Shown piece after piece: positions 35,011 to 47,799 of a stretch of 64,000 bases of DNA (position 1 is the first letter of the stretch; each line of letters begins with the position of its first letter). A program made the position numbers and the translations under genes. A model generated the notes under the pieces. It had not been told where the DNA came from. It worked only from the letters and a program-made list of their open reading frames with translations, and made no database searches. This stretch comes from Apodemus sylvaticus (lineage: Eukaryota; Chordata; Mammalia; Rodentia; Muridae), in the NCBI RefSeq assembly GCF_947179515.1, contig NC_067481.1, positions 87,979,547 through 88,043,546 on the forward strand, read 5' to 3'.

Positions 35011-36161
35011 GAGATTTCACGTTATGCCACCAGGCAGGTGGGTTTTGACGGTATTCATGTTTCTTTGTGTCTTCTTCTGCCTGTAAGAATTCTGGCTCTC
35101 ACACGGGGCCAGTGCAACAGTAGACAGTGGATACCAGCATCAAAAAGACATCTCAGCTGGGAATTCCTTCCCGAGATCTAGTTTGGAAAGTGCCAGTTTG
35201 GTTCAATTCGAAACCTGTGCATAGAACCTGCTGTTACTAACTAGCATGTCTTTTCTGGTCGATATGCATTAAGCTTTCCCTTGGCATGTTAACCTTTGTT
35301 AGGAAAATGGTGTCCTTGCAGAGGAAACAGCTAAGTCAAAAAGCTGCTTTGAAATTAAAACTATTTTTGATAAGTAAAGTTTCCCATTCCTGTTACAGGC
35401 AAAGAAAATAAAAGTCAACAAAATAACAAAACATGCTAATAACAAGTTAAGACTTTAAAGACATCAGTAGATTTTTCTGCTCAGAAAATTATTTTTGTAA
35501 TGCAAATCCAAAATGCCCATTTCAGGCTTTTAACAATGTTTCATGTACTATTTTCCTTTATTTTTCTAACGTTTACATTTTTCTTGTTGCAATAATGATC
35601 ATCTTTCTTCCATCTCCTATGTTTTGGTATAGTTATTGTTATGATATTTATTATTGATTTATTTTTTCAGCTTTAGTCTTTCACCTATAATCTTAAGGAC
35701 AAGGTAACTTCTATGAAAAAAGCAATTTAAGAAGTTGAGAAGGCATTGATTATTATTTTTTTATTTATTAAAAGTCTCATAAATATATAAAAGATGTTGA
35801 CATGGCAATCAACTTGAATGATGTCATATAAGAATAAATACAGAACTAAGGATTTACTCTTCTGCTTCAAATATGTGACTGACCACTTCCTTGATTTAAT
35901 CTAGATGTTACTGAGAACCATGAATGACTTTAACACTCATGACTCCCAGCTTCTACAATGCATCTAGAGTCACACAAGAAGCAATGAACAAAAATGAAAA
36001 AGCAGCAGATGCTCCAGATGTAGTCTTCCTTGGAGCAGTCAATATAATTCTTCTGATGAATGTCCTGCCATATAGTGTCATATGTTTGAGCCAGACCTCC
36101 TAGTTAACCTAGAGAGAACTACAAATAGCATCTAAACATTATTTGCTAGTAACCTTTAGAA

Positions 36162-36162
<1 letters not shown>
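35011..36162. other. Single-copy AT-rich DNA, no feature seen
   Basis: Nothing recognisable. Confidence 0.5.
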
Positions 36163-36206
<44 letters not shown>

Positions 36207-36246
36207 AGAGAGATAGGAGATATATTGCTTCCTTGCTTGCTTGCTT
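36163..36246. repeat. (TA)n and (CTTG)n microsatellites
   Basis: About 21 TA units to 36204, then a short GCTT/CTTG run at 36226-36246. Confidence 0.93.
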
Positions 36247-37436
36247 GATAAGTAGATTGATATCATATTACATTACAGACTTTAACTCCCAATTTTGATT
36301 GCAGTCTCCCTCCTTGCATATAAACTCACAAATAACAATGACAGAAAGATTAGTGTATATAATATATCACAATTTTTAGGGTAAGTGAAAATAATGCTCA
36401 AATCGACTAAAGAGTAAAGAAATGTATTGATTAAGTACACCACAGGTCCAGGTTGATCCATTAATTCAACAATTCAGCTTTAATAAATTTTTATAGTTTT
36501 TCTTGTCTCCTCTTTGCTGTTTATAAACTCAACTCTTCTAAAATACACTTCCTTCTTTATCAGAGATGGAATAAATAAAAAAAATTTAATTTGGCATTCA
36601 AAGCCATCATCACATATAGTCTAGTGATGCCCATTACACCCTCATCACCTCTGTGGCAAAGCCACCTGACATCACAAGCTTAATGCACCTGCAAGTGGGG
36701 AAGATAGCTTTGAGATCATGGACAATAGGCATAGGAGAGAAATAAGCTGTCATGATTCTCCTATATTTCTAGTGAGGGAGAAAGCTATGCTTTAATTTAA
36801 AGACTGAGTTGCATTATTGTACTCCATTCTGATTTGGCTTCTGGTATACTTACCTCAGAAACTGGAACAATGGTCAGAGCTTTCTGTATTTATTGACTTG
36901 AGGCCTGATCAACACCAGCGTTTTTATGCTAAAGCTGTATTAGAGATGATGGGATATACCAACTGTGATCAACTATGGTCAACAAAAGTATTCTCCCTAC
37001 AGCTGCAAATGCATCTGAGCCTACAGATGCCAGGCTGCTATGCATTTAAGAAGGTAGACTAAGACAAGGGCCAAACAAGCACATCGGTGCATAGTATAGA
37101 AATGTCATGCATGGATGCACTTTTTCATTCAGGGGAGCATTTTATCTAGTTTTACTTATTTGTGTCAGGCTACTGGATAGAAGTAGGCAGATATGAACTG
37201 TTGTTTCTCCTGTACTTAAAAGCACATCTTCATGTTATTCATGTATTAGAAACTATATTTCCTAAAGTGATATTACATCCAGAGTATAAATCAACTGCTG
37301 ATAGAAATAAAAGTTGCTTTCTGACATGTTGGAAAATGGTGAAAATAGTACCTAGACAATAATAGTTAAATTGCCGATGCTTCAGAATTTTCTTAATTTG
37401 TGATAATTCCTTTGTCCTCATGAAATTGAGATTTAG
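36247..37436. other. Single-copy DNA, no feature seen
   Basis: An 81-codon frame at 36817-37062 has no recognisable motif. Confidence 0.5.
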
Positions 37437-37622
37437 GGATTTGTGAGACGGCTCAGTTATTAAGATCAATTTTTGCTCTTACAGAGGACCTAAGATAGAT
37501 TCCAAGAACCTGCATAAGTGGCTCATGAATAGCTCTAACTACTGTTCCTGGAGATCTTCTATGATGATACATAGATACATGCAAGCAAAACAGTGATAGA
37601 CATAAAACAAATACCATTTAAA
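37437..37622 (+). mobile_element. B3 SINE
   Basis: 'gacggctcagttattaaga' is the B2/B3 tRNA-like head. 'tgctcttacagaggacct' is the B-box region. 'acatgcaagcaaaacagtg' followed by 'acataaaac' is the B3-specific tail. About 185 bp, near full length but diverged. Confidence 0.8.
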
Positions 37623-38148
37623 AAGTGTTAATAAAAGAAAAAGGAAGAACTTAAGGGTTAGCAAGCACATTATTTGACAAAGCTGCTGCTAGATTTGAAG
37701 TTCATAAGTTTGAAGCCTACACACTTAACCTATAAATACAGAGGTGTTGATTTGAACACACTGCCTAGCTGCTGCTGCACACTGTTACTATTCTCATATT
37801 ACAAGGGCAATGGGATGAACTAATCCAGAGTCTTGTCGCTATGTTCTTTAAAAAAATAATTAAAAACTGATATTATAATTACATTAATTCCCACTTCCTC
37901 TTTCTCCCTTCTAACCTTCCTATATATTCCTTCTTGCTCTATTTCAAATGCATGCCTCTCCTTGTAATTGATTTTACCTACATAAGAAAAAAATAATATG
38001 TAATGAGAGTAGTCTGTATAAGGTTATTTGAATGTATTTCTTCTGCTGACCATTTGGTATTGGATCATCAATCGGTGTGATCTTCCCCGGGTGACACTGT
38101 TTTCCTCACTCTCAACATTTCTCGCTTGCTTGCTGTAGGGATGAGGCC
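37623..38148. other. Single-copy DNA, no feature seen
   Basis: Nothing recognisable. Confidence 0.5.
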
Positions 38149-39163
38149 TTTTTTTTTTTTCTATATTCTTTGTTTACATTCCAAATGATTTTCCCTTTCC
38201 CAGTTCCCCCCTCCCCATAAGCCCCATAAGCCCTCTTCCCTCTGCCCATTCTCCAATCAACCCCATCCTACTTCTCTGTCCTGGCAATCCCCTACAATGC
38301 TACATCAAGCCTTTCCAGGACCAGGGCCCTCTCCTGCCTTCTTCTTAAGAATGATTTGATATGTGAATTATGTCTTAGATATTCAGGACTTCTGGGCTAA
38401 TATCCACTTATCAGTGACTACATTCCATGTGTGTTCTTTTGTGATTGGGTTACCTCACTTGGGATGATATTTTCCAGATCCAACCATTTGCCTAAGAATT
38501 TCATGAATTCATTGTTTTTAATTGCTGAGTAGTATTCCATTGTGTAAATATATCACATTTTCTGTATCCATTCCTCCATTGAGGGACATCTGGGTTCTTT
38601 CTAGTTTCTGGCTATTATAAATAAGGCTGCTATGAACATAGTCGATACATGTGTCCTTATTGCATGCCAGGGAATCCTCTGGGTATATGCCCAGGAGTGG
38701 TATAGCAGGGTCCTCCGGAAGTGTCATGCCCAGTTTTCTGAGGAACCACCAGACTGATTTCTAGAGTGGTTGTACCAACTTGCATTCCCACCTGCAGTGG
38801 AGCAGTGTTTCTCTTTCTCCACATCCTTGCCAATGCATGCTGTCTCCTGAGTTTTTAATCTTAGCCATTCTGATTGGTGTGAGGTGGAATCTCAGGGATG
38901 TTTTGATTTGCATTTCCCTAATGACTAATGATGCTGAACATTTCTTAAGGTGCTTCTTAGACATTCAAAGTTCTTCAGGTGAAAATTCTTTCTTTAGCTC
39001 TGTACCCCATTTTTTAATAGGGTTATTTGGCTCTCTGGAGTCTAACTTCTTGCGTTCTTTGTATATTTTGGATATTAGCCCTCTGTCAGATGTAGGGTTG
39101 GTAAAGATCTTTTCCCAATTTGTTGGTTGTCATTTTGTCTTATTGACAGTGTCCTTTGCCTAA
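38149..39163 (-). mobile_element. Older rat-lineage L1, 1 kb, 5'-truncated
   Basis: T-run at 38151-38160, 3' UTR to about 38400, then ORF2 up to 39163. It is clearly more diverged than the copies at 1862, 16091 and 63607. The break falls at the 'gtgtcctttgcc' point of ORF2. No TSD could be found on the right, where another repeat starts at once. Confidence 0.92.
38420..39163 (-). pseudogene. Decayed L1 ORF2 C-terminal fragment
   Basis: Minus-strand ORF2 remains are split between frames at 38518-38727 and 38761-38964. The cysteine-rich motif is damaged: the first Cys is replaced by His ('SMHWQGCGERE'). Frameshifts and stops show it is an old copy. Confidence 0.88.
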
Positions 39164-39164
39164 C

Positions 39165-39388
39165 GGTCTTTCCATGTATACTAGTCTTCTTTCCTTGATT
39201 AATTCATGGCTGGGCAGTAATTTTGGTGAGCTGTTATGCACGTAGCTTCTGACACAATTAGGAGACAGTCTCACAGAAAACTCTCTGATCCACTGGCTCT
39301 TATAGTCATCCCCCACCCTAGCCCGAACCACACACACTCAGATTTCCACCACAATGTTCCCTTAGCCATAGATGTGAAAGGTTTTTGT

Positions 39389-39425
<37 letters not shown>

Positions 39426-39960
39426 TTTTTATTTTTTTTAGGTACAGCCACTGGGAATAGACCCAGGCCTCTTGCATTTCAGCTGATTGTCTTTTTCTTT
39501 TTAATAACATTCTCTATCTGTGGCAGAGAAGGTTCCTTGAAGGGGGTGGGGTCTAAAATTATCTCTTGATATAATGACAGATATTTAGAATATAGTTAGG
39601 GATTTTGCTGGATCAGTAAAGTGGTGGTTGTAGGCTCTAATCTAAGATCTATGATATCACTAACCCTGGGTAGTAGGTGAAATTTCCAGTATTGGGCTTG
39701 GTTCTTCTGTTGTTGTGCAGGTCCTAAGTCCAATATGAGAGCTGTTGGTTACTACTACTATATACATGATACTACTATTACCTTAGAGTCATCCTAGATG
39801 TTGTAGCTAGATAGGACATTTAGTTGCTTCTCTCCTTGGGAAACATGCATTTTATAAGTTTAGGAGTTTTTCTTGGATAGCTTTAGCTCTTAAAGAGAGT
39901 TTGTTTGTGAGAAGAGACTTCCTATGTGTTTGTTGTTTTGGTTTATTGGTTAGTTTAATT
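39165..39960. mobile_element. Rodent interspersed repeat, same family as 20200-20640
   Basis: 'tggctcttatagtcatcccc', 'ctatctgtggcagagaagg', 'taaagtggtggttgtaggct' and 'aagtccaatatgagagctg' occur in the order I recall for a common rodent repeat. The last part aligns with the start of the 20200 block, with a short internal deletion. It begins 1-2 bp after the L1 break at 39163. It contains a TTTA microsatellite. Confidence 0.5.
39388..39440. repeat. (TTTA)n microsatellite
   Basis: About nine TTTA units then T-rich sequence. It appears to have expanded inside the surrounding repeat. Confidence 0.93.
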
Positions 39961-40039
39961 TTTGGTTTGTAGATAGTATGACTCCTTATGCTGTTGGTTT
40001 TTTAAGACATCTTTACTGTTAAGACCCACACAGAGAATT

Positions 40040-40375
40040 TAAGAATATTGACTCTGTCCTCTGGATAAGACAGTGCTGTTTTCCTCACAAACTCAGAGTA
40101 GCTGTGACTGCTGATACAAGAATTGAGCAAGATCAATCTGTTCAAGATTCCAGCATGGATTAAGGAGGTACACAGGGGTGCACAGCCCTAGTTGAGTAGC
40201 TACTGGCAGTTAATGGCTGCTGGAGAATGAACTGCCATTTTATTTATTTATTTATTTTCTTCTGGAGTGTGGTGATTGGTATGTCACCCATGTGCTAATG
40301 GATAGCCACATACCCATGTTCCTATTAAAAGGACTGAGTGAACCCATTACATTCAAAATAATAAAAAGAACATGA
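40040..40375 (+). mobile_element. Lx-type 3' UTR fragment
   Basis: 'gctgatacaagaattgagca', 'ccagcatggattaaggagg', 'actggcagttaatggctgct' and the final 'ataataaaaagaacatgaac' resemble a rodent L1-type 3' UTR read on the plus strand. Assignment is from memory; diverged. Confidence 0.5.
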
Positions 40376-41152
40376 ACTCAGGGCTTGTATCCAGGGTTAG
40401 AGGGTATGACTAGGGATAGTTATTACTTGAATACTTTATATCGACCCAAGGTCCTCCAAGAATATAAGTATTACTTAAGAATATTTGTCCATGATTACCA
40501 TTTTACTTTCAAAGTGTGCATGAATGTTATGTAGATTGGTCCTCAGCACAGGCACATTTCTAACAGTTTCAAATGATAGAATTATAGCACAGCATTTACC
40601 ATGAGTCAGGGAAAGAGAGTCCAGCAGATCAGAGTGAGGAGATGGGTAAGAGCTTTATGTATAATGGTCACCACTACCTTGAAGGGGGCCAGTGGAAGCC
40701 AGGCAGTGATCTTGGACTACTCTTCTCATTCATTTTGGCTGGGAAAAACATGGGAATTCCTGAAAAACTTCAGGTAGGTGTAAGTGCTTTGGAAAATGGG
40801 GTAGCATATAAAATTTAACCTAGACTTGCGAAAAATAATGGAAACTTGCAAAAATAGCCTTGAAACCCTTCCACATCCTCCTTGGCTCTGGTCTAGAATG
40901 TTCCTTTCAAGGCAGATGTTAAAGAGTCGTCTGGTCTATCATGTCTCTTTTAGACATCTTGTCCAGTACATGTCAGCATTTAAAGCCAGAAATAGGCTAG
41001 AGGTACATTAAGAAAGAGATAAAAATCTTAAAATATTATAAATTAATGACATGAAAAAACGTAGCAAACTATAGAATCTGAAATTTGCTATCACATTTGG
41101 GTGAGTTCAGATTATATTTCTCTAAAGATGTATAATTAGTTTTTACAAGCAC

Positions 41153-41155
<3 letters not shown>
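40376..41155. other. Single-copy DNA, no feature seen
   Basis: Nothing recognisable. Confidence 0.5.
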
Positions 41156-41208
<53 letters not shown>

Positions 41209-41211
41209 CTC
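41156..41211. repeat. (CT)n microsatellite
   Basis: About 23 CT units, then CTTT units. Confidence 0.97.
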
Positions 41212-42769
41212 AGGGTTTTCCTCAGTTATTAAAGCTTTGTAAGGCATCATCTACCCCTCATTGTCTTGGCTTTTAAAATGAGGGTGCTGTTTCTAACAAA
41301 GGAACCATATGCATATATTAAAAACAGATTTACATGTTTCTGATGCTTTGATTTCTCAGCTCAGAAATTTGAAGTTCACACATAAAAGAGCTCATTAATT
41401 TGCCCACTTCTCCTGTAAACCAGAATGGTTGTTACACCGATTACCCTCATGCTACAGAATATGGAACCTAATGAAACTTTTCCCTTTTTAAATTTTTTTC
41501 TTGACTGGTTTATTTCCCTTCTTATTCTTTTGGTAGCTAAAGAATTTTAGTCACCATTTGTTTGAATGCTTTTTGACTCTTTACATTTTCCAAGTTTGAA
41601 TGTGTCAGTAAACATAGCCTTCGGTACCAATGACTGCACTTCAAATTAGAATTACATTGAGCAATATGTTGAGAGTCACTTAAATGTTTAAAGATTTGGA
41701 TTTAGTATTGAACACTTTCTAGGTTTCAGATGTATGGCTAAATGGTGTGAAATGGTGAAAGTTTAGCTGGGTACCAGCAGCTTGGATCCACATGGTATCT
41801 CAATGACTGCATGAACTCTGACTTTATCTGCATGCTTGGCCTGAAGTACTCCTAGCCTGTCTCTCTTACATAAATAAAACAAGGCTGCCATTACCAAGTG
41901 CCAGTCTAGAGCCTCTCATGAATAATAAATCATGTACTTGTAGAGGTCAATGGGATAAACTATGCTGCTTTTTTTTTAACAAGGTTCATAACTCTAAAAC
42001 CACTAATAATCATGTAAGTTGGTGCAGTACTGACCATAGAATAATCTTATGTTTATGGTGGAATATAGTTAGAGTATATTTGTACAGTTCTAGTGTATTT
42101 TTTCCATGGGTGGATACTATGGCAACTGGAAACTAAAAATAACCAACTATAGAACGGATCTACATCAGAGAATTGGATTATTTTTTCAGTTGAGTTTTTC
42201 CAGTTTGTTAGTGGTTTCTGTCAAAGGCTGAAAAGATCAGAGTCTACTGGCTATAGTCACCATTTACTTGGAAGATAGACATTTAAGAATCCTCAGCTTT
42301 AATAACCTGTTGATTTAAGAGTTACACACCTTGGCTTGCTACCTAGGTCCTAAAGCTTTTAGGTATGAAATTAATCAAAAGGAAAACAAACAAACAAAAT
42401 AACCAAAAAAGCAACAACAACAAAAACCATCTGGTGTGTATGCCTATGCTATGGGATACACAGGGCTTCTCATCCTATTCAGTTTCCCTGCTCTTTGGTA
42501 TATGTTTCATTATCTAGTGGTTGAGGGACATACTCCAGTAAGAAGAAAAATACAATGAATAACAAAGACAATGAATATTCGCTTATTAGACACTGCTGTA
42601 GTCCACTTGCCTTCTGTAAGAAAACAAAAAGCCATATAAGGCAGTGATTAAAGACATTGAGTAGTTTTATGACCAAATGATTATCACTTAGTATCTTTTC
42701 CTGTGCTCCAAAATAAGGCCACTGCCAGTACCCAAGGCACTGAACTGTTAGAATAAAGATTGCTATATG
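41212..42769. other. Single-copy DNA, no feature seen
   Basis: An A/C-rich patch at 42381-42427 is the only low-complexity sequence. Confidence 0.5.
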
Positions 42770-42905
42770 CTCTGTGCTTAGTAGAACTAATTGGCATGTG
42801 ATGTTACAATTTCAAATTCTCATAGTATTCTTGTAGGTAGGTATTATTACAGAGGCCGAATGGGTGACCTCAACAGAACCATAGTAGTCCTGTAGTTCAG
42901 TCCAT
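42770..42905 (-). mobile_element. MIR SINE fragment
   Basis: 'aaattctcatagtattctt' followed by 'gtaggtaggtattattac' matches the reverse complement of the MIR 3' half ('ctcacaacaaccctatgaggtaggtactatt'-type sequence). Diverged. Confidence 0.65.
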
Positions 42906-43224
42906 CCTTGAGAGGTATCTGAGCATGCCTGTTGCTCTTATATCACATAAAAACAAAACCAAGAAAGGCCTTGCATTTTTTCCTTTTGGTTTCCTTTTTC
43001 CTCTTAATCCTTGTGCTTAATCATATATCTCTACTTCATAACAGAAGGGTAAGAAAACAGGATCCTACAACGAGAATTCCAAGGATAAGCATGTAGAAAC
43101 AACGTAGTAGGAAAAGAAAACACAACTGTTTACTGAGTCAATGTTCTCTCTACTTTTTTTTCTGTATGACAATATTGTATCAGTTTATCCTAACATAAAA
43201 GCGTAAATACTTGAGTCAAAAACG

Positions 43225-43330
43225 TGTTAAGTACTGAGCATTTTTCTAAAAGTTTGTGTATTTTAATTATTGAATCCTTAAATATTGAGTGGTTAGTTCA
43301 ACTGTCCCTACAAAGGACAAGAGGTACAGA
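43225..43330 (-). mobile_element. Possible MIR/MIR3 fragment
   Basis: 'gtactgagcatttttctaaa' and 'aattattgaatccttaaat' resemble the 3' end of MIR in reverse. The match is weak. Confidence 0.4.
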
Positions 43331-43855
43331 TTCTCCTTGTAGTAGCATTGCATTTTAAATAACTGAAGAGAATTAAGTTCTTACACACATGACAATTCAA
43401 TAGGAAAAATAATCTTTGGACTGAATGGAATCCCAATCAATATGCTAACTGGGTACCTACTGCAGCGACACTTGACAAGATGGTTTTAACATTTATCAAA
43501 AGTAGAAATGCTTAACAGTAAAAGGCATTTTGAGGGGAAAAAAACAAACAACAACAACAGGGCCAGTCTTATCATGACTGATAGTGAATATAAAAATGCA
43601 GTGGCAATCCAAACAATGAAGCCATGACCTGAGCATAGACCAACAGATAAGAGAGAGAGCAAAGTCCTCAGATGTCAACCTGTAGCATGTAGATACTACA
43701 TTAGTATCTACAATGGATCTTGTTAGCATTTCAAGCTACTTTATCTTGTGGATGTAGGGCATGGTAAAAGACAGTTCCATGCAAAGTCTTGGGTAAACAG
43801 CACCATACTGAAAGAATGTTTTCTCGTGTATGTGACCCAAGAACATATTCCTCAA

Positions 43856-43867
43856 GAATTAAGAAAA
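43856..43867. repeat. Target-site duplication of Lx, left copy
   Basis: GAATTAAGAAAA, identical to 45014-45025. Confidence 0.75.
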
Positions 43868-45013
43868 CTAGTCTGGCAGAAATTAGGAAATCATTTGCCA
43901 GTTCCTCAGAAAATTGGACCTAGTACTGCCTGAGGATCCAGCTATACAACTCCTGGGCATATATCCAAAAAATGCTTCAGCATGTAACAAGGACCCATGT
44001 TCTAATATGTTCATAGAAGCCTTATTTATATTAGCCAGAAGCTGTAAACAACCCAGAAGTCCCTTAGCAGAGGAATGGAAACAGAAAATGTGGCACTTTT
44101 ATACAATGGAATACTACTCAGCTATTAAAAACAATGACTTTATGAAATTTGCAGGCCAATGGATGGAACTTGAAAATAACATCCTGAGTAAGATAACTCA
44201 GTCACAAAAGAACATACATGGTATGCAGTCACTGATAAGTGGATATTAGCCCACAAGTTTAGAATACCCAAGGTACAAATCACAGACCATCTGAAGTCCA
44301 AGAAGAAAGAAGACCAAAGTGCAGATGCTTCAGTGCTTCTTAGAAGGGGGAACAAAATACTTATAGGAGGAAATATGGAGACAAAGTGTAGAGCAGAGAC
44401 TGGGGGAAAGGCCATCCAGAGTCTGCCCCACCTGGGGTTCCATCCCATATACAGTCACCAAACCCGCTGCTATTGTGGATGCCAGGAAGTGCTTGCCTAC
44501 TGGAGCCTGATATGGCTGTCTCCTGAGAGGCTAGGCCAGAGCCTAAAAAATATAAAGGCAGATGCTCACAGCCATTGGACTAAGCACAGGGACTCCAATG
44601 GAGGAGTGGAGAATGGACTGAAGGAGCTGAGGGGGTTTGCAGCTCCATGTGGGGAACAACATTGTCAACCAGCTAGACCCACCCCAGAGTTCTCGGGGAC
44701 TGGACCATCAACCAAACAGTAGACATGGAGGGACCCATGGCTCTGGCCTTATATATGGCAGAGGATGGCCTTGTTAGGCATCAGTAGGAGGAGTGGCCCT
44801 TGGGCCTGAGGGTGTTCCATGCCCCAGTGTGGGGGAATACCAGGGTAGGAAGACAGGAGTGGGTGGGTGGGTAGGGGATCACCCTCATAGAGGCAGGGGG
44901 AGGGGGATGAGTTAGGGGGTTCCAAAGGAGAGACCTGAAAAGAGGAAAACATTTGAAATGTAAATAAAGAAAATATTCAATAAAAAGAAACTTAAAAGAG
45001 AAAAATAAATAGG
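43868..45013 (+). mobile_element. Lx-type L1, 1.1 kb, 5'-truncated, complete 3' end
   Basis: L1 homology starts directly after the TSD and covers the ORF2 end, the full 3' UTR (44250-44960) and a decayed A-rich tail (44960-45013). The 3' UTR matches older Lx copies ('acccatggctctggcctta', then the G-rich run near 44880). The 12-bp TSD fixes both ends. Confidence 0.9.
43914..44249 (+). pseudogene. L1 ORF2 C-terminal fragment
   Basis: The last 111 residues of ORF2, still in one frame, end in the usual 'MQSLISGY' before the stop. Recognisable pieces are 'EDPAIQLLGIYPKN' and 'YTMEYYSAIKNNDFMKF'. The truncation removed the cysteine-rich motif and everything before it. It is a dead fragment whose open frame survives by chance. 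Confidence 0.88.
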
Positions 45014-45025
45014 GAATTAAGAAAA
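45014..45025. repeat. Target-site duplication of Lx, right copy
   Basis: Exact match to 43856-43867. Confidence 0.75.
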
Positions 45026-45126
45026 TTAAACATAAAAAAGCACGATTATGAAGTTATTACATAAAAGGTTAAGCTTTTTATAATTTTTAAAAAAAATGTT
45101 ATATAATATATAGAAGCTGTTAATTT

Positions 45127-45168
<42 letters not shown>

Positions 45169-45190
45169 TGTGTCTGTGTCTGTATCTGTG
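45127..45190. repeat. (TG)n(TCTGTG)n microsatellite
   Basis: About 20 TG units, then TCTGTG hexamers. Confidence 0.96.
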
Positions 45191-45649
45191 TGAAATTTTT
45201 GGACATTTCCCATGCAGTCTCCTTTTATATTTATCCTGTTCATTTGAATACAGTTATACTTATAGGAATAAATAATGGAATAAAACTTTGTTAGGTATGA
45301 AATTTAGATGTTCCTAATCTTTATTGTAAAGTAGAATAAACAACATAATGAGCTTGAGGATTTCCACTTTGCAGGGTGTTTTCTAGTGTCTCACAATACA
45401 TTAAGATGAGGTCATGACCCTACAGTCTAGTCATAGATCTAGAAAGCTCAGAGTCTGTGTTGCCACTTCTTGTGGTTTGAAGTGGTTGTTTAATCATCGT
45501 TTCAGAATGAAGAAAGCTAGTTAGCATTTCATCTATGGGGGGGTGCACTAGTAAGAATGCTCCATCCATTTCTTGTTTTGAGAAAGATGTTATTGTAGGA
45601 TCTAGTATTTTCAGCAGCTAACTTCTTTTCTAATTAATACTGGAGATGT

Positions 45650-47425
45650 CATCTCCTCATTCCTTGACCTCCATGGTTGGATAAAATATCCACTGCCAAT
45701 CTTAGGAAAGATTCCTTGTACAGAAGTTACTTCTTATCATTTTCAAGATTTTTCTCTCTTTTGATATTTTGACTATTATCTGTCTGAAATATTTCTCTTT
45801 GCATTTATTCATTATTGAAATTAAATAGAAACACTAAAATGATCACTTTGTCAACTATTCTTTGTATTTGTAACCCTCTTCCCCCTTTAGATTTCATATT
45901 ATCATATTATTTACAGTTACTGAAATCCCACAAGTCTCTTAAATTGTATTCTTTTTGTTCATTTCTAAAGTTAAATGATTTCTGTTCCTCTCTAGAGTTG
46001 ATGAGTTGTTTCTTGGTTTTGTGATTTGTAGTGTGTGTACATGCATTTTTAAAATCTAACTGGTAAAATTTGCTATAAAAAATATCTCATGAGATATTAG
46101 TAATCATTATTTTCAGACATAGGACTTTTGTCAAACTAATATTTTAAAATATTTTATTTATTTCTTCACTGAAAATCCATTTAACCAGTTCCTCATTGAT
46201 AATCTAGCACAGTATGATGTTTTAGACTAGTATAGTGCAGACTGACCAAATCCAATCTTCCTTTTTTCATTTGGTGTACCTGCATATACATTTTCAAACT
46301 TCTAATAATCACTGATTTACACTTAGCTAGATCTACACGGTTTTACTAACATAAAAAGAGAATGTGTGTTACTTATCTTTCTGAATATGAAATAGTATGA
46401 TGTTCTTTACTTTTTTCGTTCCTTAATAAGTAATGGGATATTATTACACTTTATGGATAAGGAATATTCTCTGCATGTATACATATATGTTTGTATGCAT
46501 CTGTCACATGTTTGTTACTCCTGTGTTTATTGACACCTTGGCTGTATTTTCAGTGTCGTAAGTAGCAATCCATTGAATACTGGAATGCAAGTATCTTTTG
46601 GCATAATGATTTTGGGTTTTTTTTTTTTTTTTTTGGCTAAATAACAATGGTAGGGTTTTAGCATTATATAATTCCATGGTTAGATTTGTGAGGAAATCCC
46701 CAGGCTATTTACCACAGTATTCTTACTCATTTACATTCTCTGCAACAATGAATAATGGTTCCTTTTCTAATAGCCCTGCTGAATCTAACCTAACTGCTCC
46801 TACTGCGGTCATTTTAATTGGAAGAGATGGAGATTAGCATAGTTTTGATTTTCATTTCCTTGATCCTAAGATTCTGAACACTCTTTCACATATTTACTGT
46901 AAAAGCTACCTGATTTGTTGTAGTGAACATGTCTATTTTTTGTGTTCATTTCCTATGCTTTTGGAGTCATGTCCAAAAAGCTCTTGCCTTATTACCATCA
47001 AGTGTTTTGTTTTGTTCCTCACACAGAGGCCTTGCATCCTTTTGTATGATTTTCAAACATGGATGCCAGCTTCAGTTGCCTACTCTTGGTTACACAGTTT
47101 TCACAACACCATGCATGTAAAAGTAATGTTAAGGGACCCTCTCTGTTAAGTCATGGTCCCTGTTCTGGCAATTCATTGGCTGTGGCTGTGTGAGACTTTC
47201 CAGGAATCTCTGTTCTGTTTGTGTGTCTAATTTCTTTGTTTTTATGCTGGTACTTGCCATTTGAGCTAGTGTCAGCCATAGAGGCTCTGTTTGATTTCAT
47301 CTAAAAATTATTAGCTCCGTGCTCATTTTATCAATGATGCTCTCCAAGTATGTGCACATCATCTTCTGATTCTCTGTCTGTGGCCCTCTTTGCTTTATCT
47401 TATGTATTTGAGACACTTGACTTAA
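45650..47425 (-). mobile_element. Ancient L1, minus strand, long but decayed
   Basis: From left to right the reverse strand passes from 3' UTR-like sequence ('gattttttctctcttttgat'-type, 45740-46010) into the ORF2 end ('cagtattcttactcatttac', 46718; 'tttgattttcatttccttga', 46843) and further into ORF2 (47040-47420). The order is that of old mammalian L1s. No open frame survives. Gaps in the match are large, so limits are approximate. Confidence 0.6.
46617..46634. repeat. T18 tract
   Basis: Plain T-run inside the ancient L1. It may be an expanded homopolymer or the tail of a small insertion; no duplication is evident. Confidence 0.85.
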
Positions 47426-47799
47426 GATTTTCACTTACTAAATGTAGTATATGTTTTTTCTTTGGGAATATTTTATTCATTTCCTTTGTGAATTAGGCAC
47501 ATTTTCTTGGAAACTGTACATTTGAATATTAAATGTTTTATTTAGAAATATTTATCATTTCCAATGTAATTTTTCTATAGTTCTCCCTGTTTATGTGTTG
47601 ACTGACATTTCTAAAATGTTTTGAACTATCTATAGTATTGGTTTTAAATCTTTGATAGTGTAAAATACAGTGAATTAAAAATTGAAAAATATCATTTGTC
47701 ATTAAAAATTTAAGAATCTTCTGGGTATTGAGAATTATAGAATTTTGGGTTCTTTATAAGACACAGAAATATAAGAATGTGTTTTCATTTTAATTACAG

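Noticed and set aside
39388..39480. Sequence after the TTTA array considered as an ID/B4 SINE
   Set aside because: It aligns better as a continuous part of the surrounding rodent repeat, with the microsatellite expanded inside it.
41156..41211. CT array considered as a regulatory GAGA-type element
   Set aside because: Ordinary microsatellite without any promoter context.
44140..44722. Frames of 102 and 129 codons
   Set aside because: Both come from the Lx ORF2 end and 3' UTR read in wrong frames or antisense.
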